DNA from: Gautieria morchelliformis
Lineage: Eukaryota; Basidiomycota; Agaricomycetes; Gomphales; Gomphaceae
Direction: 5' to 3'
Assembly (NCBI GenBank): GCA_015179125.1
Contig: WHVA01000201.1
Location: forward strand, 1-64,000
Length of the DNA: 64,000 nt
The number at the start of each line of letters is the position of its first letter. The first letter of the stretch is position 1. The notes under the pieces were generated by a model that saw only the letters and a list, made by a program, of their open reading frames with translations, ran no database searches and was not told where the DNA came from. The position numbers were made by a program, and so were the translations under genes. Shown one piece after another: positions 12,019 through 22,881 of this stretch.

Positions 12019-14336
12019 ATGCCATCAACACCGCCCCAATCTCTCAAGCTTCCGTTGACGAGCACATCATATAGCGTCAGTTCCAGTAAATCTCATGAAT
12101 CACACATTCGGACCCAGGATGATTTGAAAAAGCTGATGAAGGGCGAGTTCTCCGGTGCGATATTCGAGAGTAATTCTCTGCTTGAAGAGCGCTGTCGGGC
12201 GGATCAAAAAATTGTCGACACTGTCCTATCCAAACTGAAACCTGGCGTGTTCTAGGACAGCCCAACTGACACTTTCGAGGAATGGCCCAGCCACACTGGT
12301 CCAGAAAGCGCTCATTATGCGCGTTGGAGTGGTTACTCAACCAGATTCTGTCCATCTCCTCCCAAAACTGCCGAATGGCAATATCCACCGAGGTCTTCAG
12401 TTTTACGTGTACGGTCGGGAAATGGCTGAAGGACTTGACACAGACTCCCCCCTAAAACCAGACCTTGTTGGTTGTCAGTCTGTTGGTGAGAGCCGAGGCT
12501 CGAAGCCGAAGCTCTCATGGAACGAGGCTGAAATTTGCATAGAGGTGAAGAATAACTGGCCTGGTTTGATCCTGCAGTCAAGCACGTACGCGCGCTGTAT
12601 GTTCACACACCGATTGGATAGACTCTTCGTCACTGTTATCCATTTCAACAACGCAACGATGGGGTGCGCTTCGGATTTTATTCTCGCATGGGTCTGGTTG
12701 TTACACCCGGAACTTGACCTCTCGAATGAGGGAGGCTTTAAAGGATTTGTCCGCGGAGTGGTTGGGATTAATTCTTGGACCGACACAAACCACGCTGGAA
12801 TCGATACTACTCGTACCATCACAGACATTGCGATTCCCGAGAGGGGTATATTCAAGATTTCGAAAACACTTTGTGACCGACGTTGCGTTCGTGGACGAGC
12901 AACGTGTGTGTATCTTTTGGTCAAGAAGGGTGCGTTTTGACGTTTAGAGATCTGGGCCAGTAGTTAACAATTGGGTTTGAAGGTGCAACCGCCACCGATG
13001 GTTCTCCCGCTCAACCTCCGTCCACTCACCGGTATAACTTACGAAGTCACCAACCCCCGCGTTCTCAGCCTGAAAAAGAGACTGACGGTCGAGAACCCTT
13101 GAGGTTGAAGGGAGGCATATCTTTTCTCTTGCCGGACACTGTCATTCTGAAAGATTCATGGCCATTGAAAACCCATAACAAAGAAGGCACAATGTTTCGA
13201 GCGTTATCAGGCGGATTTGGACTGCCAGACATCCTTGCCTCATACCCTGTCGAGGACGGAATGGATAAGCTCATACCTGATGACGCAACATATTGGCCCG
13301 TGTGTGCGCCAGAGCCATACACCGGGGTTAGGCCTGACGAACGAATACATATGCGATCTGTTTTTGAGACCCGAGGGACGTCACTGCGCGCTGCACAAAG
13401 TCCTCAATTGCTCGTGCATTTCATAGTGCACGCCATGTTGGGTATGTGAACGAAGAGGGCATCGGACATGATTTACCTATAATGGTGATTGGCAGGGCAT
13501 TTTGGGCTGTTTAAGAACGGCTGGTTGCACCGCGATGTAAGCGTCGGGAACGTCATGCTGATGGATGAAGCTGAGCGGCCGCCTGTGACACAGTACGTAC
13601 CGTCTTTCACATCAGTCCTTTCGTTTTTTTTATGTTTGCTTCAGTTTTGCCGTGACTAGAGAAGTTACTAGATGTGTGGGATTCATATGCGATGGGGACC
13701 AGGCGATTCATTGGATGGATCAGAAGCGGGAATTAGCAAAGCATCGCTCAGTGGGTCTTTAGTTGTTGTGTGCGGCTTGTGATTTACATGGTTCTAGGGT
13801 ACGCTGCCTTTCATGTCTCAGGCGCTGATTGTTGCTTGGGACTCTGGAACGCAAGTTTTGCACCAAGTAATTGATGACCTGGAGTCGTTTATATGGGTTT
13901 TATTTTGGTCGATTCTGGAGATTCTGGAGACCAAGGGGGCACTCACGCTACTAGAACTGAATTACCGTCAAACGATGCTCTCCGACGAGTTACCTGTGTT
14001 ACAAGCTAGGGGAAGTTTCCTTGATAGGTTAAAGCAACAGGATGCCGCGAAAAACTTCTCCACGGGCTTGAAGCCATTCTCCAAACTCTTGATTCAATGG
14101 TTAACGCTTTCTCAGGAGACTGCTCTGGAATGACTGAAACCAGACTTCGTTAAGGTCGTATTTTCGGACGCCGATGGGTACACTTTACAGGCCACCGAGT
14201 CATACAGGCAGTATGTAACGATTGGGCTTGAATCTCTTTCAGACCTGCCAGAGAGTTGGGATTATGTTAATGAGGGGGAAATGACAGGTGAAGAGAGAGT
14301 CGAGGAGGGGGAAATGACAGGTGAAGAGAGAGGATG
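12019..14336 (+). pseudogene. FunK1-type fungal protein kinase, damaged
   Basis: FunK1 kinases are expanded in basidiomycetes. Here the N-terminal part (ATG at 12019) is followed by SPLKPDLVG and WNEAEICIEVKNNWPG (12460-12570), typical of the FunK1 pre-kinase region. The kinase part has VILKDSWPL (13140-13170), the catalytic-loop motif HRDVSVGNVML (13528-13560), GFICDGDQAIHW in the DFG position (about 13679), and DDLESFIWVLFW (13876-13911). GT-AG introns fit near 13445-13495 and elsewhere. Damage: a TAG near 12253 follows LKPGVF, the frame changes between about 12255 and 12320, and a TGA near 14131 interrupts ...ETALE-LKPDF, after which the same frame stays open to 14336. The Asp of HRD and the DGD aspartate are kept. 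Most likely a recently inactivated gene. Confidence 0.75.
14272..14335 (+). repeat. 33-base tandem duplication at the kinase C terminus
   Basis: Two adjacent copies with a 33-base period, each including GAGGGGGAAATGACAGGTGA, encode a repeated EGEMTGEER peptide at the very end of the FunK1 reading frame. The period is a multiple of three, so the frame is kept. Confidence 0.85.
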
Positions 14337-14527
14337 AGCTGGGAAAGACTGCATGTAACGCATGACATATAATATTATGAGATCCTGTAGCCACTGTAGG
14401 AAGAGCGGGCACTTACAATGAGTACTTTTTGCACTACTAAGTGTTGTTTACCAATATCATCCATACATTGCAGATAACCTTCAACATTCTGACAACAAAA
14501 AAATTACATTACAGTAGTACAACTGCA

Positions 14528-17013
14528 CTACAGATAGCCACAGTCCTTCATCCACCCTCGCGCATGTCTGCGTGTAATCCGATCCAGTGCCTCGTAGAGA
14601 AACATGAATAGCTCAGCCCTCTCCTTACTTGCAACACATGCACGGAACTTGGCACCATGACGTCTGAGGTGAGCTTTGATGAAGGAGAATGATTCTTCGA
14701 TCGGGTTGAGATCGGGCGAGTACGGCGGAAGATACATCAGTTTGATTCCTCTGCAAATGCAAGATTATACACTAGTGAAAACAGTTTATAATGGTAAAAA
14801 CCTTTGGGCACATAAGAGTGAGACCTCAGGTATGTGGTGAATGGCACAGTTATCCATAACAAGAACGCTCTGTGGTACCGGGTAAGAGTTCATTACCTCT
14901 AAAATGCCCTTCAGAAACCCAAGGAACTCTGGACCGTCGTATGCCCCTAATTTGATATGGCTATAGATGATTCCATCTTGTGAGAGCGCCGGAAGGATTG
15001 AAAATCTGAGTGGATATTAGCAATACAATAATGGAGGCCCGTGCACAAATCGTTACCTTTCGCCCCTTTGGAAACGTGCTCGCACTCGAGGCCTACATCC
15101 CTTGTAAGCCCATCCCATTAGTCTATACGTTGTGCGAAGGTCAATTGCGCTTTCATCTGTGAAAACCAAACGGTCCAGTGGTTCACTACCAATACGAAAC
15201 TGGAAAGCAGTCCGCGAGGCTTCACAGCGCTCTGCGGCTGCCCGTGAAAGCTGGATTGGAGACAAATATAAAGGTTGTCATTCTTCGAGGATTTAATGAC
15301 TCACTTTCTTTCTTTGCAAGCCAAGATGTCGAAGCGTCCTCCAGACAGTTGATATACTTACTAAAATACCATGCTGCACCTCTAGCTCTTCGACAAGCTC
15401 ATCGAGGTAAAGATCGGGCGAGCGTTCAAGAAGCGCAAGAAGAAACTGTTATAAAATAAAATAAGCTACAGCTAAACACAGACATGAATTACTTACTTCA
15501 CTCTGAGCTGAGTGTCAAGATTGGTTTTCAAGCGTTAATATTGTGTATTAGTGAACACAGCGAATGCCCGATTAACTTGTGCGAATAAGTAGGCCGTCCG
15601 GCGAATAGGTGAACCGATGAATGTTCACGAAACAAGAGGGTTTGCCCGAACGGGGCTCGCCCTATCTACAGTCGTAGCGAAATAGCTCACAGCACTTGAT
15701 GACGTAACGTGCAAGATATCGCGGAAGGGCTGTCTAAGTTTCGACGGTCCCTTCGCTGGCGAAGGTGCTCCTTCAGAGCCCTTCGCCAACAGCTCAGAAA
15801 GTAGTTCGAAGGCTAAGGTAATGAAGATGAAGTATGAGAACTCACCAGTGATGCCTAAGTCCTTGGCTGGTTGAAGATAGAAATCTTCAAGGGGAGGCTC
15901 AAGACGATGATCACAGCGAGGTCAAGTTTGCACAAGATGGACGACGTATGATAATTGAACTGGGGAATATACATGCGAATGTAAACTACTTATATGTAAT
16001 GCTCGTACGGTCTCAGCGAATAGGAAAGAGGCCGCCACGAGTCAGGGTTGGATAGGGGTGCGCAGTCATGATACTAAGGAGATGGAATAAACATACAATA
16101 GAGTGAGGGAGGGGTGCGAACATGAAACGACGGAGAGTAAAGGTGGCGAAGGTACTTATGTACGAAACCATGTCTTGGGACCCACATACATGTCACCTTG
16201 CACAGACTCTTCGTCCACTGGGTCGATCCCACACGACCTACGGAAGGAACGCTCCGCGAATATACTTTGGCCATACGAAAACCCAAAGGGGTTGGATTTA
16301 AGAAGATGATAGGGTTAGTGATGAATCATTACGCCGGGTAAATGGTATCGATCGTATTTGATGGCGTGCCTTGTTGGCGAAATGTGCGAGCAGCGAATAG
16401 CGGTTCGGCGAAATGCGGCGAAGGGTGAACGGAGAGAACATAGAGGAGGCGTGGCCGAAGGGAGGGGCGAAGCCGAGCGAACACGGAGGAGGAGTAGCGA
16501 ACGAGGGAATGGGGGTAACAAGGTGCAGGAAATACATAGGTCATGACAATCTGATTGTCAGAACACCATCGGAAGAGGGTCGAGCAGAGGAGGTGATAGG
16601 CCCAACAATGACTGCTCAGTTAGTCCGAAGATGTCGATCGCTTGTTGACGGCATAACCATGGTCATTGTTGCGAACAGCGAGAATTGGTTGACGAACATG
16701 ACAATGGCGATTGGAACGAACACAGAGATGGAGTGACAAATGGTAGGACAGAGCACCTGAATTATGAGGAATAAACGTGTCATGACACTGAGGTCATTTT
16801 TGACCCATGAGATAGCCGCTTTGGCTCTGCCACGACATCTCCAACATCCCACCAGAGTTTGATTGTGCGTTGAACTACACGTAGTGACATATCGAGGTCA
16901 ATTGCAATATCGGTTGATTTCTTGTTGAGCTTGAATTTTTGGTGTATAATGCGATCCCGCAGATCCTTGCTGTACATGCGACGAGCAGGTTTAGGGTTGC
17001 CAGGGCGAGGCAT
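14528..17013 (-). CDS. Tc1/mariner transposase, split by a solo LTR
   Basis: On the minus strand the N-terminal helix-turn-helix exon begins [20 protein letters not shown] (17013 down to 16793). Beyond the inserted LTR a short exon end (15512-about 15500), an intron and [17 protein letters not shown] (about 15447-15395) follow. The catalytic part has [18 protein letters not shown] (around 15160-15110), [11 protein letters not shown] (around 14870-14840) and [17 protein letters not shown] (14735-14690). The second Asp and the Glu are 34 residues apart once a GT-AG intron (about 14750-14802) is removed, giving a DD34E triad. Another intron fits at about 15007-15056. Apart from the LTR I see no certain lesion, so the copy may have been able to make a functional enzyme before the insertion. 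Terminal inverted repeats were not identified. Confidence 0.8.
15513..16787. mobile_element. Solo LTR, family 1 (copy B), inside the mariner
   Basis: A 1275-base unit starting TGTCA and ending TGACA, flanked by CTGAG at 15508-15512 and 16788-16792, a perfect 5-base target duplication. It aligns along its whole length with copy A (7051-8322). It sits just after the HTH exon of the mariner transposase and therefore postdates it. The parent element is gone and only the recombined LTR remains. Confidence 0.92.
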
Positions 17014-17639
17014 ATGAGCGATGGTGTGGGTAGTACATACAAGGAGAACGGAAGTTCCCGAAACACACCCTGACCAAGAATTCTATGACATGAATCGTGG
17101 GACAGCATTTGCACCCTTACTCCCAATGCTGAACCCCAACTCAAGTGTAATTTTCAGGTGTAGAATGGCCACTATCCCGTTTTTATTGGTGAGTTTGCTA
17201 CTTATGCTTACTTTACATCCTCGCTGAAAGGGCTGTCACGTGTCCCAACTACAAGTCCACCATTGTGACTTGAAGCGCCCCTTCTACTCGTACAAGCATG
17301 AGCAGTTCCTTCCTGTCGTCCACCCGCACCCCAACCAACCGCGGCTCCATCACTCCTACCATCAACACCCTCGCGATGACCACCGCCACGTCCCGCGCCT
17401 CCACACGCTACCGCAACACCAACCGCGGCGACGCCCTCGCACGCCTCGCGGGCCGCCAGCCCAGTCGTGTCACGTCCGCGCTCCCGTCCATCTACCGGCT
17501 GCCGTTTGGGCTGGTATCCCCCATGTCCCCTGCGTGGAGTCCCCTGGGTGTCAAGGGGTGTCGACTCCCCCGCACCCTGCTAACCGTATGCCCAGTCTCC
17601 TCATGATGAGCTCCGTGTCGTCTGTGCTGCAATCGCACT

Positions 17640-18364
17640 CGCACCTGCACCCGTACCTGTACCCGCACCCTCACCTGCACCTGCACCTGCACCCGCCGCC
17701 GCCCGCTCCCCCACCACCCCGTCCTCCTACACCAGCTCGCCCACCCCAGCACCTCCGCGCCCCTCACCCCACCGCATATGTGTGCGCCCCCACGGTTTCT
17801 GAGCTCAAGAACGTGTCAGGATTGGTGAAGTTGCCTTATGGTGCATTGGCACTCGGTGCGGAAGGGATCAAAGATGCTATTACAAACTTTGATGATGCGT
17901 ATGTTCCACGTTATATGATCCCTCAGATTTGTGGGGCTTATGCTACACAGGAGGAAATCCGACATCGAGAATGAATGCCTACCGTCAGATCTCACTGATC
18001 CAACGTCAGAACAAGCTAAGCCCTTCCTCTCCAATCCTACGACACCCTCTTCTGGAGATTCTCCTGTAGTGGGTTCTCACCATTAGTAAAAGGTAGCAAA
18101 CAAAATTCAAACCTGCATTGAACTACATACAGTAAGCTAAGCTTGACATTGTTCCCCCCTCAGCGCCCAAAATGCAAAATAAAAAATGCTTGTTTTATCG
18201 GATTTTTTAGTTCTATGCCCTAGCTATGGTCCACATAGCTTCAGATATGAAATTTCAAGCGAATCAGAGCGATATCAAGCAAGATATCGTTGTTCGAAGT
18301 TTGCGCGCTAAAACGGAAGCAAATCCAACGCGCGCCTTAGGTACTGCAAACGGGTGTAACAGGA
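17640..18364 (-). repeat. Unknown dispersed repeat X, copy 2
   Basis: This is an inverted match to 8536-9160. It includes the conserved frame that on the plus strand reads ELKNVSGLVKLPYG...PRYMIPQICGAYATQEEIRHRE (17800-17974). The GC-rich tail is short here (about 17640-17770). The plus-strand open frame continues leftward to about 17240 and holds MSSSFLSSTRTPTNRG (17298) in another frame; that part has no counterpart in copy 1 and I cannot assign it. Confidence 0.75.
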
Positions 18365-19260
18365 CTGTTGTGTACCACCAACCCGTATGAGTGTCATGTG
18401 GCAGACACTGCCCGAGCGTAATGCACACCATGACCAAATGGCGGTGGCACATGTCTTCACCTGGTCTAATGCGCTGGATGATTCTTGACATGGAGGGCGA
18501 TCCTCTGCACGTTATAGGACAACACCTGGAGTGTTGTTCCTTGCTACAGATGACAGGTCAGCATATGCTTACCTGAACACTGTTCTTCCTTGAGCAAGTC
18601 CGGATCCTCTTCTTGCACAGCACCTCCCACCTCTACTTTAATAGGTAGGTAAATATGTCTGTTTGAGTCGACAGATAGGTAAGGTGACACGAATAAGAGC
18701 TATCCAATGCTCCTCGTCATTGCCAGACGTATCATGTGGCAGATCTATGGGTTTTTCTGCTTGAATACTATGTTGGTTCTGGTATGTAGAGCCGTGGTAG
18801 AATCCAGTGGTGAAAGCTGTGGCCAAGAGATGCATGTCACATATCACATTACGCGTCACACAACTTGCCCAGTTTCTTGCCTGACAACAAATATGACTAT
18901 CATAATGATTGTGCATGTAAGGACCCGGGAGTATAGACAAAAGTGCAAAGCTTGTACATAATAGAAAGATTTGTCCTGCCGAGTTTGTACAGAACATCGT
19001 TTCCAGAGCCGAATTAAAGTCTGTGCAACTGCTCCTTGATCTTGAAGGCACGATGTCATCCGAGGAGAGCAGATGCGCCCTGGGATTTTTCCTGGCGGGT
19101 CGATTTCATACGATCTGCGACGAGGCGATTCCCACTGGGATTCAAACGTGCATAGTCCCCCATCCTTGTTTCTGCTTGTTCAATGGCATGGAGAAGGACG
19201 GTATGACCCTTTCAACCCATCTTATGTAAATGGCTACTTCATGCTGACAGAAGTCACCAG
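18365..19260. other. No supported gene
   Basis: Short frames exist on both strands, but none shows a domain or a consistent exon structure. Upstream exons of the MetE-like fragment would be expected here if it were a complete gene, and I could not find their conserved motifs. Confidence 0.4.
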
Positions 19261-19662
19261 GTATTGATCACAAGGCACTACTCGATTTGTATATTAGCAC
19301 CGATAACAGTTGCTTGAAAGAGAAACCTGCCGACATGACTGCAGGTGTACATTTGTGCCGAGGAAATTTCAAGGTAGGTCTCCGGTACTTTGATGTAACT
19401 CTGATGTGGATTACTGTAGGACGGGAGACATTTCGCTGAAGGTGGATATGATCGCATCGCTATCAAGTTGTTCAATGAATTAAACGTGGACACCTATTAT
19501 GTACTGTATATCTTTCCCAGCGTTGTATCAGCATAATATAATCCAGTCATTCTTCGTTAGCTCGAGTATGATACCGAGCGGGCCGGAACCTTTGACCCAA
19601 TGAAGTTCCTTCCTCTAGACAAAAGCCTGGTCCTTGGTTTGATCTCGACTAAGATCCGTCAG
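19261..19662 (+). pseudogene. MetE/UROD-like (cobalamin-independent methionine synthase-type) fragment
   Basis: Three exons join in frame through two GT-AG introns. Exon 19261-19373 reads IDHKALLDLYIS and GVHLCRGNFK. Exon 19420-19500 reads DGRHFAEGGYDRIAIKLFNE. Exon 19561-19662 reads LEYDTERAGTFDP and LPLDKSLVLGLISTK. These are hallmarks of the C-terminal barrel of fungal MetE-like proteins, where the His-x-Cys of the HLCRGN motif lies at the zinc site. Full proteins are roughly 370-400 residues, but only about 97 are present here, with nothing recognisable on either side. The surviving exons are clean, so the truncation may be recent. A transposon-captured gene piece is an alternative. Confidence 0.8.
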
Positions 19663-21496
19663 GTTGTTATAATTAGGGTTCGGCGCTGCAGCCTTATCTT
19701 CTGCACCACGAAGCAGGTTAAAGCACAGCTGCAGATGTACGTAGCTTGCCTTTACATGCCAACACCAGTTACTAGCTGTTACGTTCAGCGTCCAGTGGAG
19801 GCTATTTCATGGTCACTCAATCCTGCCCTCTCCTTGGTTGTCAATGCCATAAGACTCATGGTACACTACTCCCCTGTGACACTTTCTACCCAGGACTCTC
19901 ATCTCACTTGTGGCTTGTGGCTTTCTCTCAACGACCTGTCGGATTTCCCAGAGCTTCCAAGGGCTTGGATGCTCCCTCGACCTCTAGTATATGGAGATGA
20001 CGGTAAGCACGTTACTGGATTTCAGTCTGGAATAGGACAATTTCGTGCCATCGCACAGTACAGGGCCGAGTCGCACGTCCACGGTTGCCAAGTACTCATA
20101 GTATGATTCACACACGAATAGCATGTCTCATGGTTAACCCGTCACCTCCTGCTTACTGTGTTCCTCCTCGCTACCCTGGCTGCCGCTGCCCCAATGGCGA
20201 TCCCTTCCCCCGAAGAAGGTGAGCGTCTGTCTTCTTCGCCATCACCATGTGCAGCGTTGACTAAACTGCGCAAGATGATGGTGCAGTCAGTAAGTTCGTC
20301 GACCAGGACAGTACCCAGCTCAATGCACCCACCTGGTTCTAGCTGGAGCCCGGGGTTGTGACTCGTCTTTGTCATTCCTAACCCGCTGCACCCATTCTCC
20401 ATCTCACCAACCACCCTCCCCGCAGCAACTGCCCTTCCATCCTCTTCGTGTACTATATATTTGGCCCCTTCGAGGAAAAGGTGTTGTACTCCTCATCATC
20501 GTATCCTCTCTGCCTCTCCCACCGCCGTGTCATATCTGTATTTGTCATAATTCTATTCCAAAAATATCATTCATACTTCTCCCAATCTATCTAATCCTTC
20601 CTACCCACAACACACATGTGCCACTGATCACCAGCCTTTCCCCTCGAACACACACACATCCACACGACACCCCACAATGTTTCCATTGCCCTGCCGACTC
20701 AACCCTGATCCAGTACCCGCGGATTCGAGACAAAGCCCGAGCCCGAGGCGCATTGATCCACGGAGGAGCTAGAGGCTGAGCCGCATCTTCATATATCTTC
20801 CATATGTCTTTCTTTCCTAAATCGATGTTTCTGATATATATGACTACCTACATCCCTCCCCATTCGATAGACTAGCATCTTAGCCACCGCTGCCTCCGGA
20901 CCACCATACCCCGAGTCCAGACACTTGAATCGATCCACACGTCCCCCCTCCGCTCTTCGCGCCGCAGCACACCTCATAGATAGATAAATAGTTCAACATG
21001 TGTATCCACATTCTCCAGTCAATCAGTACTCACTTATCTTGGAAGTTATTGAACACCTCACTACGCATATACTCTGTAACTGCTGTTCGAGATACACACA
21101 TACGGTGTATACTCGACCCCTCTATTTTCTACTCGATTCGACTTCTATTCGAAGTCTGAATTATATTGCTACCTAAGCTCATCATCAACAAACTCTTAAT
21201 CTTTCTACAGTATTGTCCCCGTATTTCGTGTCATAATGATTTCAATGCACCCCTCTCCCCTTCTCCTGTTCTCATCCCGATCCTTATCCCATTCGCTTTC
21301 ATTCCGTCCGCAATGTAAATCCCACCTCCAAGCCCAAATTTATATAAATATATCAAACTCAACTCAGCACACATTTCTCCTGTCCCTTAGCATTTATAAT
21401 GAACCAGAGCGCTTGCATCGTTATATTGGACACAGCGAGCAGGGCAGCGGTCACGACCAGAGTGGATAGCGCAACTTGGATCTCCAGTGAAACACT
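19663..21496. other. No supported gene
   Basis: The stretch contains several modest open frames on both strands without domain signatures, and a C/T-rich part (20390-21450) with abundant TATC and CATC runs. I see no RNA gene or element ends. Confidence 0.4.
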
Positions 21497-21775
21497 GGAT
21501 AATTAGCTAAGGCGCCCAAACTTTCGCCCCGGTGAATTCTGCTGCGCATGGTGGCCACGTGTCCTTGGCCTGATCTGTTCAGGTTTGGGTTCTTGGCCAC
21601 ATCACATGTCACCTGGCTTCTTCCCTTCCATTGCTAACCTGCCGCGACAGTGCTTCTGTCCCTCGGTTGTCATTCGGAATTTGGCGCTGGGTGCTTCCAT
21701 ACCTTTTCTTCTGCTTCTGTCATTATTGGATGCGGGACAATTAGCTAAGGCGCCTAAATTCTCGCCGGGGCCAAG
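21497..21775. repeat. Short direct repeat pair about 240 bases apart
   Basis: The core AATTAGCTAAGGCGCC followed by a C/T-rich TCGCC motif occurs near 21500 and again near 21740, each preceded by a GGA or GGG trinucleotide. The spacing suggests a local duplication or the direct ends of a small element. I cannot say more. Confidence 0.5.
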
Positions 21776-22466
21776 GTTACCACACCAGCGACCGCTGCTT
21801 CATCTCACAGATATACACCGCACGGTGATACAGAAGAGTGCGGGAATAGTGTTCAACGATCAAATGGCACGTTCTCACTTCATACTGTCATCACAGTTCC
21901 GGCCAAGTATATCTCGTTAGCCTTGATCCCCAGTGGGACTCGACCCGTATCCGGGGAGGTCGCAGCGGTTCAGGTCGGTGAAAACCACGGACCCGGTCTG
22001 ATTGCTAGTGTTTGTATGTGAGTGTGGTGCGCGTTCCCTGGGCTTGGTTTGTGCTTTGCAATGGAATAGATTTCTGACGCCTGTATTGCTCCCGTTCGTA
22101 TCCACGCGATACGCTTCCCACCCGCCTATCTCACAACCCCTTACGCTCACGCTACCCCGTCCCCGTAGCGCCTCGCGATGGCCGACCTCCTTGGCCTGTT
22201 GGAATTAGCTCGGGACTCGAGGTAAGACAACGGCAAAGAGTCGTGTTTACTGAGCGGTATGGTGGCTCTAAAGTAAACACGTAAGGTACCGAGGACGGGT
22301 AGCTCCGACTCATATACCCTACGGTCATGACTAAGCGACAGTGAGCTTGCCCTAACTCCAACATGGCCAGCTCGGCATCTGTTGGATAGGCAACTGCGTA
22401 CAGCCGGCTGTAAATACATGTACGACCTGCTGTAACATACACGCGCGCTCAGACCAAGCGCGCATT

Positions 22467-22680
22467 TGCCTATGGTGCACATGCCCCATCTCCAAACTCC
22501 AAGCACACTACCGTGCACACGCACCATCCCGGGCAGCCTCCACGTATGGTGCACATGCACTGAAGCCGCCTCGCAGTATGGTGCACACGCGCCGTACCCG
22601 GTGTCCACGTACGGTGCACCCGCACTGAAGCCGCCTCGCAGTAGTCCACCCCCTCCAGTGCACATGCACCGTATCTAGAA
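22467..22680. repeat. GTGCAC-containing imperfect tandem repeat
   Basis: At least six copies of the palindrome GTGCAC, mostly as TATGGTGCAC or TACGGTGCAC, are interspersed with two near-identical copies of ACTGAAGCCGCCTCGCAGTA about 78 bases apart. This is a small composite minisatellite. The reading frames over it are not convincing. Confidence 0.75.
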
Positions 22681-22881
22681 CCAAAGTGGCGTCCACAGGG
22701 GTTCCTCCTCATCTGAGAGAGCGCGGAAAGGGCGGCGCTTGGGCAGACGAGTTCGGACCAGCCACGGATCCCGCCCCCTCCTGCTGCGCAAGGCGGAAGG
22801 GGGCAGCTAACGGACGTGAGGTCATTACGGAGGGGATGCCTCCTAAGGCGGGCATGCTCGTGCTCATTGGATTGATGCGCC

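Noticed and set aside
8536-18364. One large transposon with repeat X copies as its terminal inverted repeats
   Set aside because: The repeat copies differ greatly in length, carry their own coding remnant and lack matching flanking duplications that I could see. Two independent insertions are simpler.
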